This document shows positions 8,512-12,852 of a stretch of DNA of 13,256 nt, piece by piece. This DNA is from CAYPEL01 sp964409635 (GTDB taxonomy: Bacteria; Pseudomonadota; Gammaproteobacteria; DSM-19610). Position 1 is the stretch's first letter; every line of letters starts with the position of its first letter. Location: assembly GCA_964409635.1 (NCBI GenBank), contig CAYPEL010000072.1, positions 1 through 13,256 on the forward strand, written 5' to 3'. Position numbers and translations under genes: made by a program. Below the pieces are notes generated by a model. It saw only the letters and a program-made list of their open reading frames with translations, ran no database searches and was not told where the DNA came from.

Positions 8512-8970
8512 TTACTCGGCGCTGGCGCCATCCCCTTCCTCAGCAGCAGCTTCGGACGGCGGCGTTTCTTTAGGGGCTTCAACACTGGCATCACTGTCAT
8601 CATTGCCTGATGCTTCAGCAGGTTTACGGTCATCCCGGCTGTCCCGGTCATCACTGCGTTTGGCTAGCAATGACTGGTCAGTAACTGCCTCCTTACGCAA
8701 TATAACCAAATTTCTCAGCACTGCATCGTTGAACCGGAAGGCACTTTCGAGTTCGTTCAAGGTGTCCGTGTCGCACTCGATATTCATCAACACGTAGTGT
8801 GCCTTGGCAAGCTTCTGAATGGGATAAGCAAGTTGCCGCCGGCCCCAGTCTTCGAGGCGGTGAATTTTGCCGCCTGAGGTTTCAATAGAAGAGCGGTAAC
8901 GCTCGACCATCGCAGGCACTTGCTCGCTCTGATCCGGATGAACCAGAAACACTATTTCGTAATGACGCAT
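8512..8970 (-). CDS. rpsF: 30S ribosomal protein S6 with long acidic tail
   Basis: The protein begins MRHYEIVFLVHPDQSEQV, followed by the S6 motifs IHRLEDWGRRQLAYPIQKL and HYVLMNIE, in the usual ferredoxin-like order. It has 152 residues. The folded S6 domain ends near residue 100, and the rest is a low-complexity acidic tail rich in Asp, Glu, Ser and Ala, longer than in E. coli (131-135 residues), where RimK adds glutamates to the C-terminus. The protein forms the S6:S18 pair in the 30S platform. AAGGAG lies five bases upstream of the ATG and is caught in the leader stem described separately. First gene of the operon. Confidence 0.97.
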   Translation of the reverse strand: MRHYEIVFLVHPDQSEQVPAMVERYRSSIETSGGKIHRLEDWGRRQLAYPIQKLAKAHYVLMNIECDTDTLNELESAFRFNDAVLRNLVILRKEAVTDQSLLAKRSDDRDSRDDRKPAEASGNDDSDASVEAPKETPPSEAAAEEGDGASAE

Positions 8971-8975
8971 TGTAG

Positions 8976-9021
8976 CTCCTTACGGGTTATCAGCCCTCCG
9001 CCCGTTGCGAAGAGCAAGGAG
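8976..9021 (-). promoter_or_regulatory. rpsF leader hairpin, probable S6:S18 regulatory structure
   Basis: On the minus strand CUCCUU (9021-9016) can pair with the rpsF Shine-Dalgarno AAGGAG (8981-8976). An adjoining stem, ACGGG (9005-9001) with CCCGU (8986-8982), stacks directly on it around a 14-base loop; the 10-base asymmetric internal loop is all on one side. A further small hairpin, UCCGG with CCGGA, lies just upstream (about 9024-9039). Known biology: rpsF leaders in many bacteria carry an S6:S18-binding structure that blocks translation. The SD pairing is seen in the sequence; identity with that motif is inferred from position, and I could not confirm the conserved CCG element in its expected place. 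Confidence 0.6.
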
Positions 9022-9052
9022 TAATCCGGTAATTGCCGGAAAATGAGCGCGC

Positions 9053-9081
9053 ATTCTACTGAATAGACCGCAATAACGCAA
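9053..9081 (-). promoter_or_regulatory. Sigma-70 promoter of the rpsF operon
   Basis: On the minus strand, TTGCGT (-35, 9076-9081) and TAGAAT (-10, 9053-9058) are 17 bases apart. The sequence after the -10 is GCGCGC, a GC-rich discriminator of the sort found at stringently controlled ribosomal promoters. The predicted start lies about 80 bases upstream of the rpsF ATG, leaving room for the leader hairpin. Confidence 0.7.
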
Positions 9082-9172
9082 TCAGTATGGTTTCGCTCAA
9101 ACAAAGGTTCTAAAGGCTAAATTACCTCACATATTGCAGCTATACTTCTGTCTACCCTAAGTACTAAGTACC

Positions 9173-9196
9173 CTAAGCCTCTAAGCCTCTAAGCCT
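9173..9196. repeat. Three tandem copies of CTAAGCCT
   Basis: An 8-base unit, CTAAGCCT, is repeated three times without error. It is preceded by related CCCTAAG and CTAAGTA pieces (about 9155-9172). It lies between the rpsF promoter and the left end of the transposase element, and could mark the insertion boundary. Confidence 0.8.
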
Positions 9197-9206
9197 CTAT
9201 TCTATT

Positions 9207-9226
9207 AAGGGGTCAAGTATCATATT
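9207..9226 (+). repeat. Left terminal inverted repeat of the RAYT element
   Basis: AAGGGGTCAAGTATCATATT is the exact reverse complement of 10215-10234. The transposase stop codon (TGA, 9213-9215 on the minus strand) lies inside it. With its partner it bounds a 1028-base segment containing only the transposase gene and its upstream leader. Confidence 0.88.
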
Positions 9227-10181
9227 CACGCTTAATCTTACCAATGACCCGGGCTAACCTAGCGTCATCAGCTATTCGTAATTTCAGTTTCGATATAGTC
9301 GTTGGAATGCTGCCCGTTCGTTTCAACCCCAAATATTCCGCGATCTGACATAGCTTGAGGCCGCATATCTCTTGTGCCAAATACATAGTAACCCAGCGTG
9401 GAATGTTTTCGCTTAATATTCCGCGCCGACCGATTTTGATCGTATCAAGCTCAACACCGAAATGCCGAGCAATCGACTCTGCAACTTGTTCAACACCTGG
9501 CCGGAAAAACTGTAACGTCTCTCGGCTGATTTCTTTATCATCGGTTCGACGCTGTTCAAAGGCCCAGTCTCGGAAGGAATCACTTCCCAAATATGGGCGC
9601 TGATTTCCTTGACTGAAGAATCCTTCAATCTCCTCGTCAACGCCCATCTCGACATAAGCACGATACTTCTCTCGTCTCCGCAATTTCACTTCCAACTGTT
9701 CGTAAATTTCCTGCTGATAAAGCCAGTCAGGCGCAGACAATTTGGTCACATAGCTTGGATAGCTACTCCACGGGTAATTTTCCAGCCGATCCACCATGCC
9801 AGCTTCTGCTGGATTTCTATGGATATAGCGGGATAGTTGGAGTTGATAGCTATCTTCTTCGACACAAATAGCCTTATAACGTCCACGAAAGAGTGGGCCA
9901 TCCGTTTTTTTTAGTCGATTGTGGCGCTGTGTATATTGTCCATTGATATGGCGCATTGCTCGACTCAAATTGCCTGCCGGCGTCTTCACCAACATATGGT
10001 AATGGTTGCTCATCAAGCAATAACATAATATTTGGATACCAAACCGCTGATGGGCTTCTTCAAGCGTGTTCAAAAACGCGTTGAAATAATCGTCGCCAGG
10101 AAATATTTGCCGCCGACCTCTTCCACGATTCATGACGTGGTAGTAAGCATCTTCATATTCTATACGTAGTGGCCGGGGCAT
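9213..10181 (-). CDS. REP-associated tyrosine transposase (RAYT, Y1/HUH family) with DnaA-like C-terminal domain
   Basis: The 322-residue protein begins MPRPLRIEYEDAYYHVMNRG, as usual for Transposase_17/RAYT proteins. The HUH motif is H60-Y-H62 in SNHYHMLV. The single catalytic tyrosine is Y119 in SRYIHRNP, so the nuclease core looks complete. Residues about 235-320 (from GVEQVAESIARHFGVEL through VTMYLAQEICGLKLCQIAEYLG) resemble the helix-turn-helix domain IV of DnaA, a known C-terminal extension in some RAYTs. Y1 enzymes cut and join single-stranded DNA at hairpins. The gene has no SD of its own: three bases upstream a 26-codon micro-ORF ends, so translation may be coupled. It lies precisely between 20-bp inverted repeats. 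Intact and possibly active; activity is inference. Confidence 0.9.
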   Translation of the reverse strand: MPRPLRIEYEDAYYHVMNRGRGRRQIFPGDDYFNAFLNTLEEAHQRFGIQILCYCLMSNHYHMLVKTPAGNLSRAMRHINGQYTQRHNRLKKTDGPLFRGRYKAICVEEDSYQLQLSRYIHRNPAEAGMVDRLENYPWSSYPSYVTKLSAPDWLYQQEIYEQLEVKLRRREKYRAYVEMGVDEEIEGFFSQGNQRPYLGSDSFRDWAFEQRRTDDKEISRETLQFFRPGVEQVAESIARHFGVELDTIKIGRRGILSENIPRWVTMYLAQEICGLKLCQIAEYLGLKRTGSIPTTISKLKLRIADDARLARVIGKIKREYDT

Positions 10182-10184
10182 AAT

Positions 10185-10234
10185 CTAAATGATAGCAGCA
10201 GATGAATTTATATTAATATGATACTTGACCCCTT
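10185..10234 (-). repeat. RAYT upstream module, copy 1 (matches 12806-12852)
   Basis: This segment and 12806-12852 share a 20-base identical block (CTAAATGATAGCAGCAGATG), a short variable spacer, and then the 20-base terminal repeat with one difference. In copy 1 the module directly precedes an intact transposase gene; in copy 2 it precedes a broken one. It is the promoter-side end of the element. Confidence 0.85.
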
Positions 10235-10265
10235 TCTCTTTCTTCTTTCTTTTCTTTCTTGACAT
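10185..10265 (-). CDS. Micro-ORF leader (26 codons) upstream of the transposase
   Basis: ATG at 10263-10265 opens a frame reading MSRKKRKKKEKGVKYHININ and continuing SSAAII to a TAG at 10185-10187, three bases before the transposase ATG. A full AAGGAG SD sits at 10273-10278, seven bases from the ATG, exactly in the loop of a 6-bp hairpin. The peptide is lysine/arginine-rich because it reads through a polypurine tract. The frame crosses the right inverted repeat. In the second copy of this module (12806-12852) the same frame is open and a length difference is three bases, but no good start is visible there. It may serve only to couple translation. No homology is claimed. Confidence 0.4.
   Translation of the reverse strand: MSRKKRKKKEKGVKYHININSSAAII
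10215..10234 (-). repeat. Right terminal inverted repeat of the RAYT element
   Basis: AATATGATACTTGACCCCTT is a perfect 20-base reverse complement of 9207-9226; the match stops on both sides. It is followed on the plus strand by an almost pure pyrimidine tract (10229-10260). Confidence 0.88.
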
Positions 10266-10266
10266 G

Positions 10267-10284
10267 ACAACCCTCCTTGGTTGT
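10267..10284 (-). promoter_or_regulatory. Hairpin presenting a Shine-Dalgarno in its loop
   Basis: On the minus strand ACAACC (10284-10279), loop AAGGAG, then GGTTGT (10272-10267). The loop is a consensus SD spaced for the micro-ORF ATG at 10265. It could regulate that ORF, or serve as a weak 3' end for the PIN-toxin mRNA. The second role is less likely, as no T-tract follows. Confidence 0.5.
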
Positions 10285-10285
10285 T

Positions 10286-10304
10286 AAAATAAATCTGATA
10301 CCTT
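10286..10304 (-). repeat. Element-end-like repeat (TGATACC variant)
   Basis: AAAATAAATCTGATACCTT differs by one base from the AATAAATCTGACACCTT found at 10984-11000 and, inverted, at 12592-12608. It lies between the transposase leader and the PIN-toxin stop. Confidence 0.6.
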
Positions 10305-10317
10305 ATTACCAAACATT

Positions 10318-10689
10318 TTACCTCGGAAAATATTTAACTCCTTCCAGGGACTTAAAATCCACATCCTGCGTCCATATTAAAGCACCGTGTTTTTGAGCTG
10401 TCGCATAGATAATGCTATCAGCTAAAGGCAGTTTCAGCTCTACCCCGTAAGATGCTGCATCAATAGCCAGGCTACTATCAAGTGACACAACCTTCCCCTG
10501 CTTCATGTGGGCTATCGCATCCAGCGCAGAATCCACATCAGCCTGGCGTAAGATGCACTTAAAAACCTCTGTCAGAGTAATACTGGGAATGATCAGTCTA
10601 TCGATAGCCTCTATTGGTTTTGCAAACTTTCCAGCATTATTATCTCCAGCAAAAAAGGCAAGCCATCCAGACGAATCCACGACATTCAT
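10318..10689 (-). CDS. PIN-domain ribonuclease toxin (VapC-like)
   Basis: The 123-residue PIN-domain protein has the expected acidic residues: D5 in VVDSSGWLAFF, E41 in TLTEVF, D91 in LADSIIYATA, and D109/D111 in WTQDVDF. PIN toxins are magnesium-dependent endoribonucleases that cut tRNA or rRNA loops and stop translation when the antitoxin is lost. The ATG overlaps the upstream antitoxin stop as ATGA, the classic toxin-antitoxin arrangement. Length is normal and no lesion is visible. The RNA target cannot be inferred. Confidence 0.88.
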   Translation of the reverse strand: MNVVDSSGWLAFFAGDNNAGKFAKPIEAIDRLIIPSITLTEVFKCILRQADVDSALDAIAHMKQGKVVSLDSSLAIDAASYGVELKLPLADSIIYATAQKHGALIWTQDVDFKSLEGVKYFPR

Positions 10690-10892
10690 ACACGATCCTT
10701 GTCTCTCTTTACTGTTGTATTGATACCCTTTAAAAACCCTTTCATTTTTTTCATGGGTTTTATAGGAATAAGTTCAATACGATTTTGATAGGTCAGAATC
10801 TGGATTTTCTGACCGGAGACAATACCCATCGATTCACGAACTTCTTTGGGAATGACAACCTGGAATTTTGGCGAAACAGTTACTGATGTCAT
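10686..10892 (-). CDS. AbrB/SpoVT-type antitoxin of the PIN toxin
   Basis: From the ATG at 10890-10892 the protein has 68 residues. The swapped-hairpin AbrB core is SVTVSPKFQVVIPKEVRESM with IVSGQKIQIL; the basic C-terminus (IKPMKKMKGFLKGINTTVKR) would wrap the toxin. An ATG at 10911-10913 would add seven residues, but only the internal ATG has a purine-rich GGTGG at a workable distance, so I prefer the shorter form. It would bind DNA at its own promoter and neutralise the PIN toxin encoded immediately downstream with a four-base overlap. Confidence 0.85.
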   Translation of the reverse strand: MTSVTVSPKFQVVIPKEVRESMGIVSGQKIQILTYQNRIELIPIKPMKKMKGFLKGINTTVKRDKDRV

Positions 10893-10923
10893 AGAGCCAC
10901 CACATCGATGCAATTATGGTATT

Positions 10924-10952
10924 ACGATATATCGATCGATAGAAGGTGTCAA
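10924..10952 (-). promoter_or_regulatory. Candidate promoter of the AbrB/PIN operon, -35 supplied by an element end
   Basis: On the minus strand a consensus TTGACA (10947-10952) is followed 17 bases later by TATCGT (10924-10929, four of six). The TTGACA is part of the repeat end that reads GGTGTCA on the plus strand. The palindrome-rich ATCGATCGAT between them (about 10931-10940) could be an antitoxin operator. Confidence 0.5.
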
Positions 10953-11001
10953 GCTTTCTTATAACCTGTCTGATTTTAGTAATAATAAATCTGACACCTT
11001 T
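10943..11001. repeat. Short inverted-end unit of about 58 bases
   Basis: AAGGTGTCA (10943-10951) and TGACACCTT (10992-11000) are perfect inverted ends enclosing an AT-rich, non-coding core. The right side carries the fuller AATAAATCTGACACCTTT (10984-11001). It could be a minimal non-autonomous relative of the RAYT element, or two neighbouring element ends. Confidence 0.55.
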
Positions 11002-11014
11002 TTAATATTTTCTG

Positions 11015-11349
11015 CTAATCATTCAGTCTAGAAAATGCTTGTCCCGTAAAGCCGGTAGCACGGTCGCCATATATTAGAAATCGTTATCGTGGTGCAGGAG
11101 AACCAACTCGTGCTCAATAGCACATTGTACGATCAGGCAATCAAAATAAATCTGCGCTGCCGCCGCATGCTGTATTCCGGATCGGGGAAACAATAGAACT
11201 TCTGGCCACAGAAATAGCGGCGAAACTGATCGAATGCATTTAGATCTGCTGCATCCTGTAAAATTTCCGTGTAAATGTTATCGGTGATGCCTGTTGCCAA
11301 CGGATTATTGAGTATCTGATCGAGAAAATGCAGACATGCTCGAAAAAGA
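11015..11349 (-). pseudogene. Decayed vapC (third PIN-domain toxin gene)
   Basis: Read on the minus strand across breaks, the segment gives RACLHFLDQILNNPLATGIT, then DNIYTEILQDAADLNAFDQF, RRYFCGQKFYCFPDPEYS and, after a frame change near 11150-11165, AAQIYFDCLIVQCAIEHEL, VLLHHDNDF, a stop at 11074-11076, and MATVLPGFTG. These are the middle and end of a VapC: the acidic TEIL, the DCLIxQCAIEHxLxLLHxDxDF block, and its usual tail. The N-terminus with the first Asp is missing, about ten residues between YFDC and the DCLI motif appear lost, and no antitoxin gene remains. It abuts the IS4 remnant. The frame reconstruction is mine. Confidence 0.75.
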
Positions 11350-11684
11350 AAGGTGGGTATACTTTTTGGCCTACAATCTCATCCGCTTACTCATGGCACA
11401 GTCTGCACGCCTTTCGGATGTACTGCCAAGGCAACTCAGTTTCAAACATACGGTGCAGTTGTGGTTAGTGTGGGATCAACAAACATAAGCGAACGCTCTT
11501 CTAACAGACGAAGCGTTGCTATTTGTGTTGATCGCGCAGAAAATTGTTGGAAATCGACCGGGTCGAATAGAGCCACGAACGGTAATGCGAATGCCAAAAC
11601 CATTTTCATTATTAATGGAAAAACGTGCGTTAGCGCGTGAAAAAGTCAAAATAATACGGGCATCCTAAAAAGCTTAAGGCTTAA
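11336..11684 (+). pseudogene. IS4-family transposase, C-terminal remnant
   Basis: From about 11336 the plus strand reads KERWVYFLAYNLIRLLMAQS, then RLSDVLPRQLSFKHTVQLWL, an in-frame TAA at 11486-11488, then ALLTDEALLFVLIAQKIVGN and RPGRIEPRTVMRMPKPFSLL. Near 11655 a frame change gives GHPKKLK and a stop at 11682-11684. The AYNLIRLLM, LPRQLSFKHT and NRPGRIEPR segments are typical of the C-terminal end of IS4-family DDE transposases. At least one nonsense codon and one frameshift make it non-functional, and the catalytic part is absent. It starts exactly where the vapC remnant is cut, suggesting a deletion joined the two. Confidence 0.8.
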
Positions 11685-11696
11685 CTTAGTGCCATT

Positions 11697-11710
11697 AAAA
11701 TCTGACACCA
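11697..11710 (-). repeat. Element-end repeat, AAAATCTGACACCA
   Basis: It shares AAATCTGACACC with 10987-10998 and, inverted, with 12593-12604, and is followed by a pyrimidine-rich tract as at 10229 and 12846. It lies just after the IS4 remnant. Confidence 0.6.
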
Positions 11711-11760
11711 TTTATTCTTTTTCTTCCTTTTTCTGCTTTTACTCACTCAATATAAAAAAT

Positions 11761-11779
11761 AGTGTCAGATTTATTATCC
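11761..11779 (+). repeat. Element-end repeat, AGTGTCAGATTTATTATCC
   Basis: It is inverted relative to 11697-11710, with which it shares AATCTGACAC as a 10-base inverted pair (11699-11708 and 11763-11772). It resembles the left-type end at 12591-12611. Confidence 0.6.
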
Positions 11780-11877
11780 GAGCACTCATACTACCTCTAG
11801 ATTACTACAGCTTTTGAGTTCCTATAAAAAACATATTTATCATGTAGTTATTTACGAAGCTATTGCACCTTGATATA

Positions 11878-11917
11878 TTGACCATGTTGGTCTATTCTGG
11901 TCATATTGGTCTATATT
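11878..11917 (+). promoter_or_regulatory. Promoter/operator of the Phd/PIN operon
   Basis: A TTGACC (-35 candidate, 11878-11883) opens a run holding three TGGTC boxes (11889-11893, 11898-11902 and 11908-11912). GACCA-TGT-TGGTC (11880-11892) is a perfect inverted pair. Two boxes are in the longer direct repeat TTGGTCTAT. Such arrays are typical binding sites for Phd/YefM antitoxins, so this is probably the autoregulatory operator. The -10 is uncertain (TCATAT at 11901-11906 gives a 17-base spacing). Confidence 0.6.
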
Positions 11918-11929
11918 TAGGACAATGTG

Positions 11930-12163
11930 ATGATAATCAATATTTCCGAAGCAAAAACACAGTTATCAAAGCTGGTTGACATGGTTTTCCATGGCGAAAA
12001 GGTCGTCATCGCCAAAAACAACTTGCCTCTGGTTGATTTGGTACCGCACCAGCCAGAAGGAAAAAGAAAACTTGGTTTGCTACGCGATAAAGTGACTATC
12101 CCGGAAAATTTTCTTGATGAAGATGAGGACATCAATGAGATGTTTTATGGCAAAACCCGTTGA
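11930..12163 (+). CDS. Phd/YefM-family antitoxin
   Basis: The 77-residue protein starts MIINISEAKTQLSKLVDMVF, the standard Phd/YefM N-terminal DNA-binding fold, followed by GEKVVIAKNNLPLVDLVPH. The acidic tail (ENFLDEDEDINEMFYG) is the toxin-neutralising segment. I chose the ATG at 11930 because AGGA (11919-11922) is seven bases upstream; a GTG three bases earlier is possible and would add one residue. The stop overlaps the toxin start as TTGA. The protein would repress its operon at the TGGTC boxes immediately upstream. Confidence 0.9.
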   Translation: MIINISEAKTQLSKLVDMVFHGEKVVIAKNNLPLVDLVPHQPEGKRKLGLLRDKVTIPENFLDEDEDINEMFYGKTR

Positions 12164-12534
12164 ATATTCTCATGGACACCCATATTTTTTTATGGGCTAT
12201 TTCTAACCCGGACCACCTTAAAAGCCATCATAAAGAAGCGCTTGAAACACAAGTGAATACAGTCTACCTAAGCGCAATTAGCGTGGCTGAATTAATGATC
12301 AAATCATCAATAGGTAAGCTCGAAATCAATTTCGATCCTGTTGCTATCGCACTGGAAACTGGATTCCAGCTACTTTCCTTCTCGGGCGGGGATGCACTTC
12401 AACTGAAGGAATTACCCTTTCATCACAAAGACCCGTTCGACAGGATGCTAGTAACCCAGGCATTATCTAATAACTACGCCATCATGACAGACGACGTCAA
12501 ATTTTCGAAGTACGACTGCAAGTTAATTGATTGA
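12160..12534 (+). CDS. PIN-domain toxin partnered with Phd/YefM antitoxin
   Basis: The 124-residue protein begins at a TTG (12160-12162) overlapping the antitoxin TGA, giving MNILMDTHIFLWAISNPDHL, the N-terminus usual for this PIN subfamily; an ATG at 12172 would lose the first beta-strand. Acidic residues are D6 (MDTHIFLW), E44 (SVAELMIKSSIGKLEI), D91/D94 (KDPFDRMLVTQA) and D111/D112 (IMTDDVKF). It should be a magnesium-dependent RNase. Pairing of this PIN subfamily with Phd-type antitoxins is well known. Intact by length. Confidence 0.9.
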   Translation: MNILMDTHIFLWAISNPDHLKSHHKEALETQVNTVYLSAISVAELMIKSSIGKLEINFDPVAIALETGFQLLSFSGGDALQLKELPFHHKDPFDRMLVTQALSNNYAIMTDDVKFSKYDCKLID

Positions 12535-12567
12535 AGTACCGTTAACACCGATCCAGGCGTTGGTATG

Positions 12568-12590
12568 GATAGAACAGTTTTCTATCTTTT
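12568..12590 (+). terminator. AU-rich terminator-like hairpin after the Phd/PIN operon
   Basis: GATAGAA (12568-12574) pairs with TTCTATC (12580-12586) around five bases and is followed by TTTT. It is 33 bases after the toxin stop. The stem is weak but correctly placed. It abuts the element end that starts at 12591. Confidence 0.45.
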
Positions 12591-12612
12591 AAAGGTGTCA
12601 GATTTATTTTAT

Positions 12613-12802
12613 TCATGCGACCTCCTCCTTCCGAGGCCTGCCAGGCGCACGCTGCTCTATACGTCTACCAAGTATTGCTCCACTTCATCGATAAATTTTT
12701 GTTGTCTCGTGAGTTGTCCTCGCTGTAACGCTTCACGAATTAGCCGATACTCGCACGCAGATACGCCTGCCTCGACAAATTGGCTATAACAAGCATACAC
12801 AT
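12613..12802 (-). pseudogene. RAYT-type transposase, C-terminal remnant
   Basis: The minus strand reads YSQFVEAGVSACEYRLIREA, then LQRGQLTRQQKFIDEVEQYL, and after a one-base deletion near 12669, GRRIEQRAPGRPRKEEVA and a TGA at 12613-12615. The GRRIExRxPGRPRK ending and the LIREALQRGQLTG-like segment are typical of Transposase_17/RAYT C-termini. All catalytic parts (HUH, Tyr) are missing: the ATG-like position at 12800-12802 is joined almost directly to the C-terminal part. This ending is unlike that of the intact transposase at 9213-10181, so it comes from a different subfamily, although the upstream module is shared. Confidence 0.78.
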
Positions 12803-12805
12803 AAC

Positions 12806-12852
12806 CTAAATGATAGCAGCAGATGTAATATCAATATGATACTTGACTCCTT
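12806..12852 (-). repeat. RAYT upstream module, copy 2
   Basis: CTAAATGATAGCAGCAGATG (12806-12825) is identical to 10185-10204; AATATGATACTTGACTCCTT (12833-12852) differs once from 10215-10234. The spacer between the two blocks is three bases shorter. A polypyrimidine tract follows (12846-12873), as in copy 1. Confidence 0.88.

Larger units (their letters stand above)
11685..11926. other. Non-coding stretch between IS4 remnant and Phd-type antitoxin
   Basis: It contains two TGACACC-type ends, a polypyrimidine tract at about 11706-11740 (pyrimidine-rich, with occasional purines), and the antitoxin promoter at its right end. No supported gene was found on either strand. Confidence 0.6.
12591..12852. 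mobile_element. Internally deleted RAYT element (262 bases)
   Basis: The left end, AAAGGTGTCAGATTTATTTT (12591-12610), belongs to the TGACACC type. The right end at 12833-12852 matches the right repeat of the intact element with one difference. Between them are the C-terminus of a RAYT-type transposase and the shared upstream module. It looks like a MITE-like derivative that kept both ends and lost the nuclease core. The two ends are of different subtypes, so recombination between related elements is also possible. Confidence 0.65.

Noticed and set aside
9355..9836. Open frames opposite the RAYT gene
   Set aside because: They lie antisense to a transposase with all catalytic motifs and have no recognisable features.
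10890..10913. Longer start for the AbrB-type antitoxin (seven extra residues)
   Set aside because: No Shine-Dalgarno precedes that ATG, and the extra MHRCGGS is not part of the fold.
11353..11640. A 95-codon plus-strand open frame starting MGILFGLQSHP
   Set aside because: The neighbouring frame gives a clear IS4-family transposase C-terminus, so this frame is a shadow of that remnant.
9207..12852. CRISPR array
   Set aside because: The repeats differ in orientation, have unequal spacing, and are separated by genes; no cas genes are present.
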